Shown here: one piece after another, positions 7,455 to 14,148 of the stretch
Layout: each line of letters opens with the position of its first letter
Numbering within the stretch: the stretch's first letter is position 1
Assembly: GCA_002479245.1 (NCBI GenBank)
Contig: DLMG01000386.1
Coordinates: forward strand, 13,134-31,082
Reading direction: 5' to 3'
Source: Verrucomicrobia subdivision 3 bacterium UBA7542
Lineage (GTDB): Bacteria; Verrucomicrobiota; Verrucomicrobiia; Limisphaerales; UBA11358
DNA length: 17,949 nt
Position numbers and translations under genes: made by a program
The notes under the pieces: model-generated
The model's database searches: none
What the model was told of the DNA's origin: nothing
Seen by the model: only the letters and a program-made list of their open reading frames with translations

Positions 7455-8015
7455 TCAAATCCGAATGCCGCGACTCTGGCTTTGAGTGTGCAATCGCGTT
7501 TCGGAAATGGCGCGCGCCATTTTGATTTCAAATGATTCGACCACGATGCCCATGTCCTGGCGGGGATATTTTTCGTCAAGATGTTCCCTCACTTGTGCCT
7601 TCAGGTCTTCTTTCCAGAGGTTCAAAACCTGCCGTTGATCACGCATGAACGCTTGTAGCACTTCCCTGACGCTGTGGCCGCTGTTCAAAACCTCTTTCAT
7701 CTCCCCGGACTTCAACGGCAGGCATTCGACGACCGCAAATTCCAAGCCTGTCGCCGTGCGCCGGTGGCAAACCGACGTGACCTTCGACAAATCAATGTCA
7801 TGCTGCCATTGCGTGCCGTCGTCGGTTTGGATGACACGACCGGGCGAAAGCAGGGCGGATTTGAGGGCATCGTTCGCAGTCGTTGATAGATTACATTCGA
7901 TGTTGCGAAGTGCGGCACAGTTCGCCTTGAATTGGTTCAAATGTTCCGCGAAATGCTGCATGGCCTCGATGTTGGCCTGCTCTTGAAGCGGTGTGGGTCT
8001 TTCGTAATAGTTCAT
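7455..8015 (-). CDS. Hypothetical protein, 186 residues
   Basis: I do not recognise this family. The ATG at 8013-8015 has a clear Shine-Dalgarno (GAGGTGA, 5 bases ahead) and starts 8 bases after the stop of the upstream helix-turn-helix gene, so translation is well supported. The protein is soluble, without signal peptide or membrane segment. Residues about 10-50 look helical, the middle part (DGTQWQHDIDLSKVTSV) looks like beta strands, and the C-terminal third (REVLQAFMRDQRQVLNLWKE) is a long amphipathic helix. No nuclease, kinase or zinc motif is visible. It sits between two paralogous excisionase-like genes in one minus-strand operon, which suggests an accessory function of a mobile element, but nothing more specific can be said. 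Confidence 0.72.
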   Translation of the reverse strand: MNYYERPTPLQEQANIEAMQHFAEHLNQFKANCAALRNIECNLSTTANDALKSALLSPGRVIQTDDGTQWQHDIDLSKVTSVCHRRTATGLEFAVVECLPLKSGEMKEVLNSGHSVREVLQAFMRDQRQVLNLWKEDLKAQVREHLDEKYPRQDMGIVVESFEIKMARAISETRLHTQSQSRGIRI

Positions 8016-8023
8016 AATTCACC

Positions 8024-8236
8024 TCATTCGGTTCCCAACAATTTCAATAATTCGGTTCGTGGCACGAGCAATTTGCCGCGCAAGGCGCGGCAGACTTTCA
8101 ATTTGTTGCGCTGAATCAACCGATACACGCTGAAATAATTAACGCCGAGCATATCGGCGGCTTCTTGAATTGAATACGCCAGCCGTTCGGTTGTTTTCGT
8201 CGCTTGTGATTCTTCAGTTTTTGGAATTGTTTCCAT
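8024..8236 (-). CDS. Small excisionase-like helix-turn-helix protein, paralogue of 7006-7215
   Basis: 70 residues from the ATG at 8234-8236, preceded by GTGGAG at good spacing. From TTERLAYSI onward it aligns without gaps to the protein at 7006-7215, differing mainly by conservative changes: SIQEAADMLGVNYFSVYRL here against SIEESAKMLGLNYYTVYRL there, then KLKVCRALRGKLLVPR against KLKACRVLRGKFLVQR. It is a winged-helix DNA-binding protein of excisionase type. It overlaps the end of the XRE regulator gene by 23 bases and is followed after 8 bases by the 186-residue gene, so all three are probably one transcript. The duplication suggests recent local copying or two divergent operators. Confidence 0.8.
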   Translation of the reverse strand: METIPKTEESQATKTTERLAYSIQEAADMLGVNYFSVYRLIQRNKLKVCRALRGKLLVPRTELLKLLGTE

Positions 8237-8528
8237 ACGTCTCCACTGGTTGTGGGTTTTTCATTGGGAAAGAAATCAACTTTTCAATCTGTTTGCCCCA
8301 ATCAATTTCGGAGAGGAAATCAATCGGTCGAATGCCAAGCGCGGAAGCCAGGTAACACACCTGCGTCAGATCAATCCGCAAGGAACCGTCCTCGATTTTG
8401 GAAATGGTGCTGCGCGTGGCGTCATGCCAGCCCGCGAGCTGCAACTTGTCAGCAAACACATCCTGCGTCCAACCGCGTTGGTTGCGCCATCTGCTGACCA
8501 GCCGCCCGATGAAATTCCGCTGCTTCAT
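8214..8528 (-). CDS. XRE-family helix-turn-helix transcriptional regulator
   Basis: 104 residues from the ATG at 8526-8528. An XRE/Cro helix-turn-helix covers about residues 7-72: GRLVSRWRNQRGWTQDVFAD is helix 1 to the turn, RSTISKIEDGSLRIDLTQV covers the recognition helix and following turn, and LASALGIRPIDFL is the last helix. The unusual insert LQLAGWHDA lies just ahead of the recognition helix. It probably represses this small operon or the element's mobility genes. The tail of about 30 residues has no recognised domain. The ATG overlaps the stop of an uncertain upstream reading frame (ATGA), and the 3' end overlaps the next helix-turn-helix gene by 23 bases. Confidence 0.85.
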   Translation of the reverse strand: MKQRNFIGRLVSRWRNQRGWTQDVFADKLQLAGWHDATRSTISKIEDGSLRIDLTQVCYLASALGIRPIDFLSEIDWGKQIEKLISFPMKNPQPVETYGNNSKN

Positions 8529-8869
8529 TCTTCAACCGGCTCAATGTCCCATTCGTCCGCCATTTTTTTGTCCAGTTTTCTGGACGAAATGGCGTTCCGA
8601 TTCATTTTCTGGTGCCGTTTCATTTTCGTTGTCCCCGATTCGGGACAAAATGACTTTGCGCTCATTTTCTCATGCGTTCTCGGCGCGCGCGTTTCATTTT
8701 GAAACAAAATTTTGCCGCCGTTTTTACCACAATTCCGGTTTCCCGGTTGTGATGAAATCTTCACAACTTTTCGGGATTTAAAAACCGACTTCCCAAGGCA
8801 TGGCAAAGCCATGCGATGGGAAGTGGGGGTCATCAAACTGACAGCAAAACCGGCGTCAGTTCTCGCCAA
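8525..8869 (-). CDS. Uncertain reading frame ahead of the XRE gene
   Basis: An open frame of 114 codons whose stop overlaps the XRE start (ATGA), which would suit translational coupling. The product is basic, with repeated Lys-Met pairs (HEKMSAK, TTKMKRHQKMNRN, DKKMADEW) that come from AAAATG units in the DNA. It matches no family I know. The DNA under it is almost wholly made of hairpins. Either a short C-terminal protein, perhaps starting at the ATG giving MKRHQKMNRN, is real, or the frame is a by-product of the palindromes. I favour the latter for the N-terminal half. Confidence 0.28.
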   Translation of the reverse strand: MARTDAGFAVSLMTPTSHRMALPCLGKSVFKSRKVVKISSQPGNRNCGKNGGKILFQNETRAPRTHEKMSAKSFCPESGTTKMKRHQKMNRNAISSRKLDKKMADEWDIEPVEE

Positions 8870-8988
8870 TAAGCCTCAATTGAGGGAGAAAACAGGCAAT
8901 GGTGCCTGACCCATTATGGGATGAAGGGCATTATCGCATCGGCTTTCGCCGACCTAGCCAAGATATGGAGAACCAGGATTTTGTCCTG
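8559..8988. other. Dense run of short hairpins
   Basis: Inverted repeats follow one another along 430 bases: 8570-8575/8580-8585 (extended by GCCATTT/AAATGGC at 8559 and 8587), 8629-8635/8642-8648 (extended by TCATT/AATGA), 8691-8695/8701-8705, 8705-8714 (palindrome), 8728-8732/8747-8751, 8746-8752/8761-8767, 8788-8824, 8836-8842/8855-8861, 8874-8885 (palindrome), 8893-8898/8903-8908, 8910-8913/8917-8920, 8939-8943/8948-8952 and 8974-8978/8984-8988. Seven have six or more perfect pairs; I would expect about one by chance in this length with loops under a dozen bases. Function unknown. The remaining stretch 8989-9225 shows no gene or structure I can name. Confidence 0.55.
8788..8824. terminator. 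Strong 37-base hairpin with AG/GA internal loop
   Basis: ACTTCCCA (8788-8795) pairs with TGGGAAGT (8817-8824), and GCATGGC (8798-8804) pairs with GCCATGC (8808-8814) around an AAA loop. The two helices are separated by AG opposite GA, which could form tandem sheared G-A pairs. On the minus strand it is followed by CGGTTTTTAAA, so it may terminate transcripts coming from the Fic gene. It could equally be the end hairpin of a REP or IS200-like element. Confidence 0.5.
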
Positions 8989-9225
8989 CCTCACTGAAAC
9001 CAATAGCACAGCCGAATTGAAACGCAAGTTGCAGAGAATGATTTATTTTCAGCCGTGAAAAATCCTCCGTGCGCGAAATCCTAAACAGCAACTCCCCGGA
9101 GCCGGGCGGCGGGTCAATGTGGAGGCGAGGGCAGCAGGGCGCACTACATTGACGCGACGACCGGCGACATATAATGAAACATTCGATTCACGCGCACGGC
9201 TCAAGTTCATGCGATGTTGCACACT

Positions 9226-10344
9226 TCAGTATTGACCATCCGGCTCAACCAGTCGGTAACTGGTATTCCGGCCTCCACCCTGGTCTTGGATGAGAATGCC
9301 CCGATCGAGCAAAATTTTAATATCCCTCAACGCCGTGTCCCCGGAACATTTAGCGAGTTTGGCATATTTCGATGTAGAGAGCTTGCCTTCAAAACCATCC
9401 AGCAACCGGTTGATTACCTTGCGCTGCCTTTCATTGACCTGTGACTGGCTGTTGATTTGCTCCCAAACTTTTGCTTTTCGCAGAACGCTCGCCAGACCAG
9501 CTTCCGCCCCGGCTACAGCACGACCGAGACAAGCCAGGAACCATTCCAGCCAAGAAGTAATGTCCACTCCACCTTTTTGGCTTCGCTCCAGGTTTAAGTA
9601 ATACTCGTTTTTTTCGGCTTCAATCTGCGTGGACATGCTGTAAAACCGTTCAATTGTGCCTTCCGCCCGCGCCAGTGCCATGTCCGCTATCGCCCGGCTG
9701 ATGCGCCCGTTGCCATCCTCAAACGGATGGATGGTCACAAACCAAAAATGAGCAACACCTGCCTTCAGCACCGGATCAATTCCCTTCGTCGTTTCAAACC
9801 AGTCCAGAAAGACCGACACCTCATGCTCAAGCCGATCCGCCGTTGGCGCTTCAAAATGAACCCGCTCGCGCCCCATTGGACCGGACACAACCTGCATCGC
9901 GCCAATGTCAGCCGGACGCCACGTGCCGACCGTGATTCGCCGCATACCACTGCGGCTTGTCGGGAATAATGAAGCGTGCCAACCAAATAATCGTTCAGCG
10001 GTCAACGGCTCGGCGTATTTTTGGGTGGCGTCCAGCATCATCTCAACCACGCCTTCCACGTCACGGCTTGCCTTCACGTTGTCTCCAAAACCAAGACCCA
10101 GCCGGCGCGCGATGGAAGATCGGACTTGCGCGGCGTCCAGCAGCGAACCCTCGATGGCACTCGACTTGATGACATCGGAAGTGAGCGTTGTCAGACTGGC
10201 TTCCGCGCGCAGCCGAAAACCAAGACCCTCCATCCGTCCAAGCAGACGCCCTTGCCGATGCCGGACATCCGCCAGCAACGGCAAAAGCTTGGCGTTGTCC
10301 CACCGTAAATTCGGCCAATCTGGATTTTGGTGGATGTAGTTCAC
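9226..10344 (-). CDS. Fic-family AMP-transferase with N-terminal DUF4172 and built-in inhibitory motif
   Basis: 372 residues from a GTG at 10342-10344, with GGAG 10 bases ahead. The N-terminus (YIHQNPDWPNLRWD) is the DUF4172 domain often found ahead of Fic. The inhibitory helix motif S-x-x-x-E-G is at residues 61-66 (SSAIEG). The Fic active-site loop HPFEDGNGR is at 206-214, with H206 the catalytic base and all key residues intact. The C-terminal 80 residues (QRKVINRLLDG, then TALRDIKILLDRGIL) look like a winged helix. Fic enzymes usually transfer AMP from ATP to a Ser, Thr or Tyr of a target protein. Class II members such as this carry their own inhibitor, so no separate antitoxin is needed. 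The gene diverges from the ATPase-protease operon; dyads lie between. Confidence 0.93.
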   Translation of the reverse strand: MNYIHQNPDWPNLRWDNAKLLPLLADVRHRQGRLLGRMEGLGFRLRAEASLTTLTSDVIKSSAIEGSLLDAAQVRSSIARRLGLGFGDNVKASRDVEGVVEMMLDATQKYAEPLTAERLFGWHASLFPTSRSGMRRITVGTWRPADIGAMQVVSGPMGRERVHFEAPTADRLEHEVSVFLDWFETTKGIDPVLKAGVAHFWFVTIHPFEDGNGRISRAIADMALARAEGTIERFYSMSTQIEAEKNEYYLNLERSQKGGVDITSWLEWFLACLGRAVAGAEAGLASVLRKAKVWEQINSQSQVNERQRKVINRLLDGFEGKLSTSKYAKLAKCSGDTALRDIKILLDRGILIQDQGGGRNTSYRLVEPDGQY

Positions 10345-10384
10345 AGTTTTATTCTCCGCTAAATCTGCGGTGATTGCAACAACT

Positions 10385-10428
10385 ATTCACCGCATTATAT
10401 GCGGCGAATAATGCGCTTATTCACCGCA
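10385..10428. promoter_or_regulatory. Three ATTCACCGCA-type half sites upstream of the Fic gene
   Basis: ATTCACCGCA at 10385-10394, its inverse ATGCGGCGAAT at 10399-10409 (one mismatch) and TTATTCACCGCA at 10417-10428 form two overlapping dyads. A fourth half, TGCGGTGA, is at 10366-10373, 22 bases from the Fic GTG. This looks like an operator, possibly for the winged-helix end of the Fic protein itself. The regulator is not known. Confidence 0.5.
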
Positions 10429-10474
10429 CCATCACCGGCTTACTTTGTCTGCGGGCTACATTATTATGATTTAA

Positions 10475-10545
10475 GTGTTTCATAATTTAATAATAGTGTT
10501 TCATATTTCAATTAAATGTTTCATTTTATGTTGACATCGTTTCAC
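10475..10545 (+). promoter_or_regulatory. Four 9-base boxes (RTGTTTCAT) at 20-21 base spacing
   Basis: GTGTTTCAT at 10475-10483 and 10496-10504, ATGTTTCAT at 10516-10524 and the weaker TCGTTTCAC at 10537-10545. The periods are 21, 20 and 21 bases, two helical turns, so all boxes face the same side of the DNA. The last box lies between the predicted -35 and -10 elements. The spacing marks a cooperative protein-binding site, most simply a repressor of the operon that starts at 10566. Confidence 0.6.
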
Positions 10546-10559
10546 AGCAATGAGATATT
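10531..10559 (+). promoter_or_regulatory. Predicted promoter of the ATPase-protease operon
   Basis: TTGACA (10531-10536) is a perfect -35 element. GATATT (10554-10559, 4 of 6) follows after 17 bases. Transcription would start close to 10566, where the GTG of the ATPase lies, so the message could be leaderless, in keeping with the lack of a Shine-Dalgarno there. Confidence 0.5.
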
Positions 10560-10565
10560 TGGCGC

Positions 10566-11726
10566 GTGACAAACAATGCACATCTTTCGGAACTGTTTCG
10601 TATTGTTGAAGGCGCGATTAGGATGGATGGGGTTAAGGTCAGAAACTACGCGGCGCTGTTGGCTGACAAATTGTCCGCAGAAGGCGACGATGCGAGCGCA
10701 CAACGTTTGAGAAAGATTCTCGATGCAAGGGCGGTGCAATTGCATCCGACGAGGGTGGAACAGCACGCCCCTCCGCCTGTTGATGGGGAGAGCCGATTCC
10801 CGCTTGTCGAAAAGGTTGAAATTCCTGAATCTGTCAATAGGCATCTTCTCACAGAATCGCAAAGGACATTTGTTGAGGATTATTTATCGGTGGTGCGCTC
10901 AAGGGCTGAATTGGAACAAAAGGGAATTTCATCCGGCACAAACCTTCTTTTGTATGGGCCGCCCGGCTGTGGCAAAAGTCATCTGGCTTTCTTCATTGCG
11001 AAAGAGTTGCAATTGCCGCTTTACATGGCGCGGCTTGATGGGTTGATTTCCTCATTTTTGGGCAGCACCGCAAAAAATATCCGCGCTGTGTTTGAATTTG
11101 CCTCACGAATGCCCTGTGTCCTATTGCTCGATGAGTTTGATGCCATCGCGAAACTACGCGATGACCAGCAGGAACTCGGCGAACTGAAGCGTGTTGTGAA
11201 CAGTTTCATCCAGAACATGGATGGTCTCGGACGTGACATCACTCTTATTGCGGCGACGAATCATGAGCAATTGCTCGACCCTGCTGTGTGGCGAAGATTC
11301 CAGTATTTGCTGCACATTGATCTTCCGAATTTGGAACAACGCGACGCATTTTGGGAATTGTTCTCCGAAGGGCTTAATTGGAGTTCCAAGGAACTGAAAG
11401 TGCTTGCGGACTTGTCCGAAGGATTTTCAGTTGCAGCAATCGAAGGCGCGGCCAATCGGGTAAAGCAGCAAATGATTACACGCCAAACAAAACCCAATCT
11501 TAATACGGCGGTGACGGCGCTTTCATCGCTTGTTCGTGGTGAATCGTCCACGAAAGCTGTTTTGTCGTCAATGCGGCTGGACGAACCGCACGCATTGGCA
11601 GAGCGTCTGCAAAAGCGGAATCCACAGATTTATAGCCTGTCGGTGGTGGGAGAAATAACCGGATTATCCAAGGCAACAATGAGCCGCCATGCCGGTAATG
11701 GCAGATCCAAGCGCAAGGAGAAATGA
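10566..11726 (+). CDS. AAA+ ATPase paired with a subtilisin-like protease
   Basis: 386 residues from a GTG at 10566; an ATG 19 codons on (10623) with GAAGG 10 bases ahead is an alternative start, but the first 50 residues look like a continuous helical domain, so I keep the GTG. AAA+ elements: Walker A GPPGCGKS 131-138, Walker B VLLLDEFD 185-192, sensor 1 IAATNH 228-233, arginine finger region WRRF 242-245, and sensor 2 region near 289-298 (VAAIEGAANR). The last 30 residues (VGEITGLSKATMSRHAG) fit a helix-turn-helix, so it may also bind DNA. ATPases of this kind are found next to cytoplasmic S8 proteases and probably control or feed them. The subtilase starts two bases after this stop codon ends. 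Confidence 0.88.
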   Translation: MTNNAHLSELFRIVEGAIRMDGVKVRNYAALLADKLSAEGDDASAQRLRKILDARAVQLHPTRVEQHAPPPVDGESRFPLVEKVEIPESVNRHLLTESQRTFVEDYLSVVRSRAELEQKGISSGTNLLLYGPPGCGKSHLAFFIAKELQLPLYMARLDGLISSFLGSTAKNIRAVFEFASRMPCVLLLDEFDAIAKLRDDQQELGELKRVVNSFIQNMDGLGRDITLIAATNHEQLLDPAVWRRFQYLLHIDLPNLEQRDAFWELFSEGLNWSSKELKVLADLSEGFSVAAIEGAANRVKQQMITRQTKPNLNTAVTALSSLVRGESSTKAVLSSMRLDEPHALAERLQKRNPQIYSLSVVGEITGLSKATMSRHAGNGRSKRKEK

Positions 11727-11727
11727 T

Positions 11728-14016
11728 ATGGCCGATGAAAGACTCTATGTAAAAATCGTCATGCCCAAGCAGGGTGTAGAACGGCCAAAACAGGGCGGTA
11801 GCGGCGAGATCAAAAATTTTCACACTGTCACTCCTGCATTGCGAACCAGATTGACTACTGGACTTGATTCTGCTGAACGCCTGCTTGTCAATCTGCCTTC
11901 GAGCCGTCCGGTTGTGCCGCTCAAAGCAACTGTTGTTGCGAAGGCGCTCGCTAAAAGCCACTGGCACGATGCGCTTTTTGACCAGAAAAGTTGTCCTGTC
12001 ATCGGCGCGGGCAAACCGGGAGAACTTTTTCTGAAAGGTTCACGCGAAGGCATTCAAACTTTGAAAAGACGGATTTTGCATGGGCAAAATAAACAAATGG
12101 TGAAAGAAATCTCGGCATTAAAGGAGTTGCGTCCTTTTTTGCCGGAAGACCGACTGAATGGCGTTTCATCCGATAAATTATTTTCTGTCGCGCCAGAAAA
12201 TAATGGCCGACGGGCACTCAAGGTAAAGTTGTTCGATTATTCCGATCCAAAAATTCAGGACAGCGAAATCGCCGCGTTTGAAACGCGCCTTCAAAGCAAT
12301 GCCCTGTCCTTTATCCGGCATCCGCAATACAAAGGGCAGGATATTTACACGGTGATGTGCAAAACGGAAAAAGATGTTGGCCTTTTGTCCAATCAGCTTT
12401 CGGTTCGGAGCGTGGGACTGATCCCCATGTTTCGCACATTAAAAGAAACGCGCCTGAATTCACGGCCAGTGCCGGATTCAATTTTTACTTCAGAGACAGA
12501 CCCACCATCATTTCCGGTTGTCGGCGTTGTGGATAGTGGTGTGACCACGACCGTTCCAGAATTGGAAAAATGGATTTACGGCCGTGAACGGTTCGTTGCC
12601 AAGGCCGAAGAAAATACTTATCACGGAACATTCGTTGCCGGTCTGCTGATTTGGGGGCATGTGTTAAACGCAACTCATGCGGAAATTGGCAGACATCCTT
12701 GCCGGGTTCTCGATATTCATGTTTTGCCCAATTCCGATCCAACTTTTGGCGCGGTGGGAAACATCACTGAATCAGAACTGCTGCAAGATTTGGAACAGGC
12801 GCTTGTCAAATACTCAAACGAGGTCAAGGTCTGGAACCTGTCACTCGGCAGCGATGAAATTTGCGAATTGGATCGCTTCAGTGATTTCGCGGTTCAACTC
12901 GACAATCTGCAAGAACAGTTCGGTGTGACATTTGTAATTGCAGCAGGAAATTATCAACATGCTCCACTCCTTTCATATCCCCGCGACGAAGCCAGCGCGC
13001 GAATTGGTCGTATAACCAGTCCGGCGGATAGTGTTCTTGGAATTACTGTCGGGGCAATTTCTCAACATGACCATCCAACGTCTGGCACACGGCGCGGCGA
13101 ACCATCGCCATTTTCAAGAAATGGCCCCGGACCAAATCACATTATTAAACCAGACCTGGTCCACTTCGGCGGCAACATTGGGAAGGATTTTAGCCATTCA
13201 CTCGGCGTGACTTCACTCGATAATGGGCCGCAAATTGCGGAAGATGTTGGAACGAGTTTCGCCACGCCGCTGATTGCCCGGCAACTGGCTTCCATTCACC
13301 ATCGCATTACGCCGATGCCGTCGGCAACGCTGGCGCGGGCGATTTTGACCCACAACGCCGTGGACATCCGCACCAGGGAACGGGTTAAAGACCTCGACGA
13401 TCATTACCTCGGTTTTGGCACGCCATTGGACATCGAACGCGCGTTGGAATGTGACCCGTGGAAAATGACACTCGTGTTTGAAGAAGTGCTGCGACCCGGA
13501 TACTTTCTTGAATGGGACAACTTTCCTTATCCCGAATCACTGACTTCAGGTGACAAATTTCGTGGAGAAATTTGGATGACGTTGGCATATCCACCGGCAC
13601 GCAATCCAAGTTTCGGCTCGGAATACTGCGAAACACACGTCAATGCCAGTTTTGGAACTTACAATGAACGGGAAGAATTCAAGGGACAAGTTCCGGTTGA
13701 GCACGCAAACAAAGGGATGCTCTGGGAATCGTTTCAGGTCAAAGCGTTGCGCAAATGGGCGTCGGTGCGAACATACCATCGTTTGGTTTCACCGCCGGTG
13801 CGTGCAAAACGCTGGCGACTCCGCGTTGAACTGCTTTCGCGTCATGGCGTTGAAAACACCAGAGCCAGCAATCAGCCATTTGCACTTTTGCTGACGATTT
13901 CCGACCCCGAACACAGAGCGCCTGTTTATGATGAAATGAGCCGAAGTCTGCGGACACGGTTCCAAACGCAAAACCTGACACTGCGCGCAAGCGTGCGAGT
14001 GCAATCACAGATATGA
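11728..14016 (+). CDS. Cytoplasmic S8 (subtilisin-like) serine protease
   Basis: 762 residues. I choose the ATG at 11728 (MADERLYVKI) because AAGGAG lies 7 bases ahead and the ATPase gene ends at 11726; the frame is open 13 codons further up. The catalytic triad is complete: D269 in GVVDSGV, H299 in YHGTFVAG, S510 in VGTSFATPLIA, with the oxyanion-hole N408 in VIAAGNYQ. No signal peptide or membrane segment is present, so unlike most subtilases it should act in the cytoplasm. Residues 1-260 are an unassigned N-terminal domain, possibly a propeptide or regulatory part; about 575-762 is a C-terminal domain rich in predicted strands. Its natural substrates are unknown. With the ATPase it forms an obvious two-gene unit, probably a defence or proteolytic switch. 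Confidence 0.93.
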   Translation: MADERLYVKIVMPKQGVERPKQGGSGEIKNFHTVTPALRTRLTTGLDSAERLLVNLPSSRPVVPLKATVVAKALAKSHWHDALFDQKSCPVIGAGKPGELFLKGSREGIQTLKRRILHGQNKQMVKEISALKELRPFLPEDRLNGVSSDKLFSVAPENNGRRALKVKLFDYSDPKIQDSEIAAFETRLQSNALSFIRHPQYKGQDIYTVMCKTEKDVGLLSNQLSVRSVGLIPMFRTLKETRLNSRPVPDSIFTSETDPPSFPVVGVVDSGVTTTVPELEKWIYGRERFVAKAEENTYHGTFVAGLLIWGHVLNATHAEIGRHPCRVLDIHVLPNSDPTFGAVGNITESELLQDLEQALVKYSNEVKVWNLSLGSDEICELDRFSDFAVQLDNLQEQFGVTFVIAAGNYQHAPLLSYPRDEASARIGRITSPADSVLGITVGAISQHDHPTSGTRRGEPSPFSRNGPGPNHIIKPDLVHFGGNIGKDFSHSLGVTSLDNGPQIAEDVGTSFATPLIARQLASIHHRITPMPSATLARAILTHNAVDIRTRERVKDLDDHYLGFGTPLDIERALECDPWKMTLVFEEVLRPGYFLEWDNFPYPESLTSGDKFRGEIWMTLAYPPARNPSFGSEYCETHVNASFGTYNEREEFKGQVPVEHANKGMLWESFQVKALRKWASVRTYHRLVSPPVRAKRWRLRVELLSRHGVENTRASNQPFALLLTISDPEHRAPVYDEMSRSLRTRFQTQNLTLRASVRVQSQI

Positions 14017-14087
14017 ATAAAGACGAAGCGGTGGAAATGATTGCCAAACGATTGCACGTGGAAAAACTTTGGCCGCCAACTGCGTGA
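14013..14087 (+). CDS. Possible 24-residue peptide gene overlapping the protease stop
   Basis: The ATG at 14013 overlaps the protease stop (ATGA) and opens a frame of 24 codons, MNKDEAVEMIAKRLHVEKLW then PPTA. The peptide is helical at its start and could be a small third component, or the beginning of a gene whose rest is lost. It matches nothing I know. The overlap is the main argument for it; a chance ATGA cannot be excluded. Confidence 0.3.
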   Translation: MNKDEAVEMIAKRLHVEKLWPPTA

Positions 14088-14099
14088 ACAGGTAACAAT

Positions 14100-14127
14100 A
14101 TGACTTCTCTGCACGCTTTGCTACAAT
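14100..14127 (+). promoter_or_regulatory. Predicted promoter of the Gabija operon
   Basis: ATGACT (14100-14105) and TACAAT (14122-14127, 5 of 6 to TATAAT) are separated by 16 bases and would start transcription near 14134, 15 bases before the gajA ATG. No Shine-Dalgarno precedes that ATG. Consensus match only. Confidence 0.4.
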
Positions 14128-14148
14128 TCCAATTACCACTTTCCAACA

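Noticed and set aside
8899..8997. 32-residue plus-strand frame (MVPDPLWDEGHYRIGF...)
   Set aside because: It has a GGGAGAA-like sequence ahead but is made largely of three hairpins of the cluster, and matches nothing I know.
8989..9225. Possible antitoxin gene next to Fic
   Set aside because: No frame with a start, Shine-Dalgarno or family match; the Fic protein carries its own inhibitory motif, so no antitoxin is required.
10475..10545. CRISPR-like array
   Set aside because: Only four degenerate 9-base boxes at about 21-base period; no repeats of usual length, no spacers and no cas genes.
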